Under the pieces are notes generated by a model that saw nothing but the letters and a program-made list of their open reading frames with translations, was not told the origin of the DNA and did no database searches. Shown here piece by piece: positions 4,866 to 6,162 of a DNA stretch of 6,162 nt. Numbering within the stretch: position 1 is the stretch's first letter; every line of letters starts with the position of its first letter. The position numbers and the translations under genes are program-made. Origin of the DNA: a bacterium (GTDB lineage: Bacteria; Patescibacteriota; Saccharimonadia; Saccharimonadales; UBA4665); assembly GCA_021788675.1 (NCBI GenBank), contig JAJYKI010000043.1, forward strand, positions 1-6,162. The letters are read 5' to 3'.

Positions 4866-5894
4866 TTACTGGCTTAACATGACTTTGAACTTTTCCACCA
4901 AATCCACCGGTTCCGGGTCAATCTCACTGGCTATGGCCGTATAAAGGGTGACGAAATCTCCCAGCAGTACCGCGTAGAGGAGGTGTTCTAAGACATTACT
5001 ACCCTCAAGATTTACCACGATAGGTTCAGGTCGCCGTCCACTTAACAGTTGGTTGCTCAACTCGAAGCGTTTTTGAATACGCGAATGCTCAAAGCTAGAT
5101 CTTAGATCGATGACTGTATACGGCTTTTCGACCGGTTGCATGCTCCAACCGATAAACTCATTATGGTTGAATTCGGAGTACGTACCCGTCCAGGCCACAT
5201 GCTTACCGTTTTCGTTATAGCTGATTTTCCATTTGTAAGCCGCCGGTGCCATTTTCGGACCGCCATAAATAACAACCGATTTATCCAGACATTCGAGTGC
5301 TATTCTTTTAGCTAGATTATCCGCTGTCGGTCTGGTTGGATCCCAGGACGTCAGCTTTTCACGTAGAAAAGCGGCCGCTTGCCTAAGCGGCTCCGGGTTA
5401 TCATCAACCAGCACCCCGGCTTTATGACCAATCTCAACCAGTGCTTTCAGGTTATAGAATACGGCGTAGCGCGGCTGCTTGGCGGCCGGCAACACGACCG
5501 CCGGATAACCTTTTTGTTTGGCGACTTCCAGCAATTTGCCGCCCCCGGCAATGACAACTATTTTGGCATTCTTAGCTTCGGCTTCATTAAGCGCACTTAG
5601 GGTTTCTTCGGTATTACCGGAATAACTGGCGACTATGCACAATGTCCGTTCGGATACATAAGCCGGAAGATTATATCCTCGTACAATTTCAAACGGCACT
5701 TTAAAACCCGGCCAGGTCTGTCCCAAACTGGCAGCCAAGGCTGAACCACCCATTGCAGCATAGACAATGTTATCAACATCCCCTAAATCAGCGTCAAAAT
5801 TAAAATCATAAACCAGCTGGTCAGGTTCCTTGGCGGCTATGCCTAGGGCATCAGCCTTGTCTATACGATGGATGAAAGATAAATCATCAAGCAT
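4866..5894 (-). CDS. Bifunctional phosphoglucose/phosphomannose isomerase
   Basis: The 342-residue cytoplasmic enzyme belongs to the PGI/PMI family that interconverts glucose-6-phosphate or mannose-6-phosphate with fructose-6-phosphate. It has two SIS domains. The first carries AAMGGSALAASL (46-57) and the phosphate-binding SYSGNTEETLS (90-100). The linker has PRYAVFYNLKALVEIG (141-156), with Arg142 at the conserved arginine position. The C-terminal half carries YNENGK (226-231) and FNHNEFIGW (242-250). By family comparison Glu228 and His244 are the catalytic pair, and their 16-residue spacing matches the archaeal enzymes. The MGGSA loop begins AAMGG rather than the more usual GMGG. The start at 5894 is supported by an AAAGGAG site 6 bases upstream. 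The gene diverges from an unrecognised plus-strand gene over a 77-base AT-rich region. Which sugar is preferred cannot be decided from the sequence. Stop is TAA. Confidence 0.93.
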   Translation of the reverse strand: MLDDLSFIHRIDKADALGIAAKEPDQLVYDFNFDADLGDVDNIVYAAMGGSALAASLGQTWPGFKVPFEIVRGYNLPAYVSERTLCIVASYSGNTEETLSALNEAEAKNAKIVVIAGGGKLLEVAKQKGYPAVVLPAAKQPRYAVFYNLKALVEIGHKAGVLVDDNPEPLRQAAAFLREKLTSWDPTRPTADNLAKRIALECLDKSVVIYGGPKMAPAAYKWKISYNENGKHVAWTGTYSEFNHNEFIGWSMQPVEKPYTVIDLRSSFEHSRIQKRFELSNQLLSGRRPEPIVVNLEGSNVLEHLLYAVLLGDFVTLYTAIASEIDPEPVDLVEKFKVMLSQ

Positions 5895-5900
5895 TAAGCT

Positions 5901-5907
5901 CTCCTTT
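5901..5907 (-). promoter_or_regulatory. Ribosome-binding site of the isomerase gene
   Basis: AAAGGAG on the minus strand lies 6 bases before the ATG at 5894, an almost ideal Shine-Dalgarno site, and it fixes the start. It shows that the organism uses Shine-Dalgarno initiation as well as the apparent leaderless mode. Confidence 0.85.
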
Positions 5908-5930
5908 TGTTTTAAGTACCAATGTTATAT

Positions 5931-5936
5931 ATTATA
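5931..5936 (-). promoter_or_regulatory. Putative -10 box of the isomerase gene
   Basis: A perfect TATAAT on the minus strand lies about 36 bases before the ATG, which leaves a leader of some 29 bases that includes the ribosome-binding site. It is part of a 13-base palindrome (TTATA-TAT-TATAA, 5925-5937). No good -35 box is seen at the expected distance. Confidence 0.5.
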
Positions 5937-5937
5937 A

Positions 5938-5962
5938 CCTAAAGCATAATAGCTTATTTAGG
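5938..5962. promoter_or_regulatory. Putative plus-strand promoter with an imperfect dyad
   Basis: CATAAT (5945-5950) could be the -10 box of the plus-strand gene, with transcription starting near 5957. It sits inside an imperfect inverted repeat: CCTAAAGC (5938-5945) can pair with GCTT (5952-5955) and then TAGG (5959-5962) if three bases (5956-5958) are bulged. Because the left arm lies upstream of the expected transcription start, this would act as a DNA operator and not as an RNA hairpin. Support is modest. Confidence 0.35.
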
Positions 5963-5971
5963 GGGGCAGTA

Positions 5972-6162
5972 ATGTTTGGATACCAGAACGATAAACAATC
6001 CGATAGTGACCAGGATATGGTCGCGAATCAAGTCACAACGACACAACAACCTACGAGCAGCGGCTGGGATACGCCGGCTCCAACCAATAACGTTCCGGCA
6101 ACACCGCCTAGTGATACGGCTACCCAAGCCGGCAATCCCGAGCTTGAAGCGCTTAGCAGCAA
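5972..6162 (+). CDS. N-terminus of an unrecognised protein with a polar, low-complexity start (runs off the window)
   Basis: The frame is open from ATG 5972 to the window end: 63 complete codons, with no stop. A purine-rich AGGGGGG (5960-5966) lies 5 bases upstream and acts as a strong ribosome-binding site, which is the main reason to call it a gene. The visible part starts MFGYQNDKQSDSDQD and continues with a Thr/Gln/Pro/Ala-rich stretch, including TTTQQPTSSGWDTPAPTNN, which has no predicted secondary structure and no signal peptide or membrane segment. It ends in a slightly helical PELEALSS. It is divergent from the isomerase gene. The composition resembles a disordered N-terminal tail of a cytoplasmic protein; similar short conserved proteins of unknown function occur in Saccharibacteria, but I cannot confirm a match. 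No function is assigned. Confidence 0.7.
   Translation, partial: MFGYQNDKQSDSDQDMVANQVTTTQQPTSSGWDTPAPTNNVPATPPSDTATQAGNPELEALSS

Noticed and set aside
1..6162. Alternative genetic code with TGA as a sense codon, prompted by the absence of TGA stops (seven complete genes end in TAG or TAA).
   Set aside because: No gene needs an in-frame TGA to stay open and tryptophan and glycine positions are read normally with the standard code; seven stops are too few to conclude anything.

Overview
The window reads as a compact bacterial chromosome segment, most likely from the Candidate Phyla Radiation and probably Candidatus Saccharibacteria (TM7). The reasons are a DnaG whose zinc-finger positions have all lost their ligands, an ArgS with an unusual class I signature (SDPNPF..LHAGH), housekeeping genes packed 20-70 bases apart, and moderate GC by eye. 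This assignment rests on recognised sequence style, not on a search, and I hold it at about 0.65.

Layout. Nearly everything is on the minus strand. Read from right to left it is: a bifunctional phosphoglucose/phosphomannose isomerase (5894-4866), a DUF1361 multi-pass membrane protein (4835-4122), arginyl-tRNA synthetase (4100-2433), an NADPH-dependent FMN reductase-like flavoprotein (2041-1460), oligoribonuclease (1434-874), an MmcQ/YjbR-family protein overlapping it (881-525), and the N-terminal third or less of DNA primase DnaG (456-1, running off the window). Two genes are on the plus strand: a small HxlR-family regulator (2107-2436), divergent from the flavoprotein and convergent with argS, and the start of an unrecognised protein with a polar N-terminus (5972 to the window end), divergent from the isomerase. 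There is no stretch longer than 300 bases without a gene, and I see no tRNA, rRNA, CRISPR array, insertion sequence or convincing hairpin terminator.

How the parts fit. The flavoprotein and HxlR regulator look like a self-contained redox or electrophile-response pair. They share a 65-base intergenic region that holds a 45-base dyad-symmetric operator candidate ending one base before the regulator's start codon. The other genes are housekeeping: sugar-phosphate isomerisation, tRNA charging, nanoRNA turnover and replication priming.

The most striking regulatory pattern is that several minus-strand genes carry a near-perfect -10 box (TATAAT) 7-8 bases before the start codon and no ribosome-binding site. 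This predicts leaderless mRNAs. The isomerase and flavoprotein instead have clear AGGA-type ribosome-binding sites, and the plus-strand gene at 5972 has a G-rich one, so the window appears to use two initiation modes.
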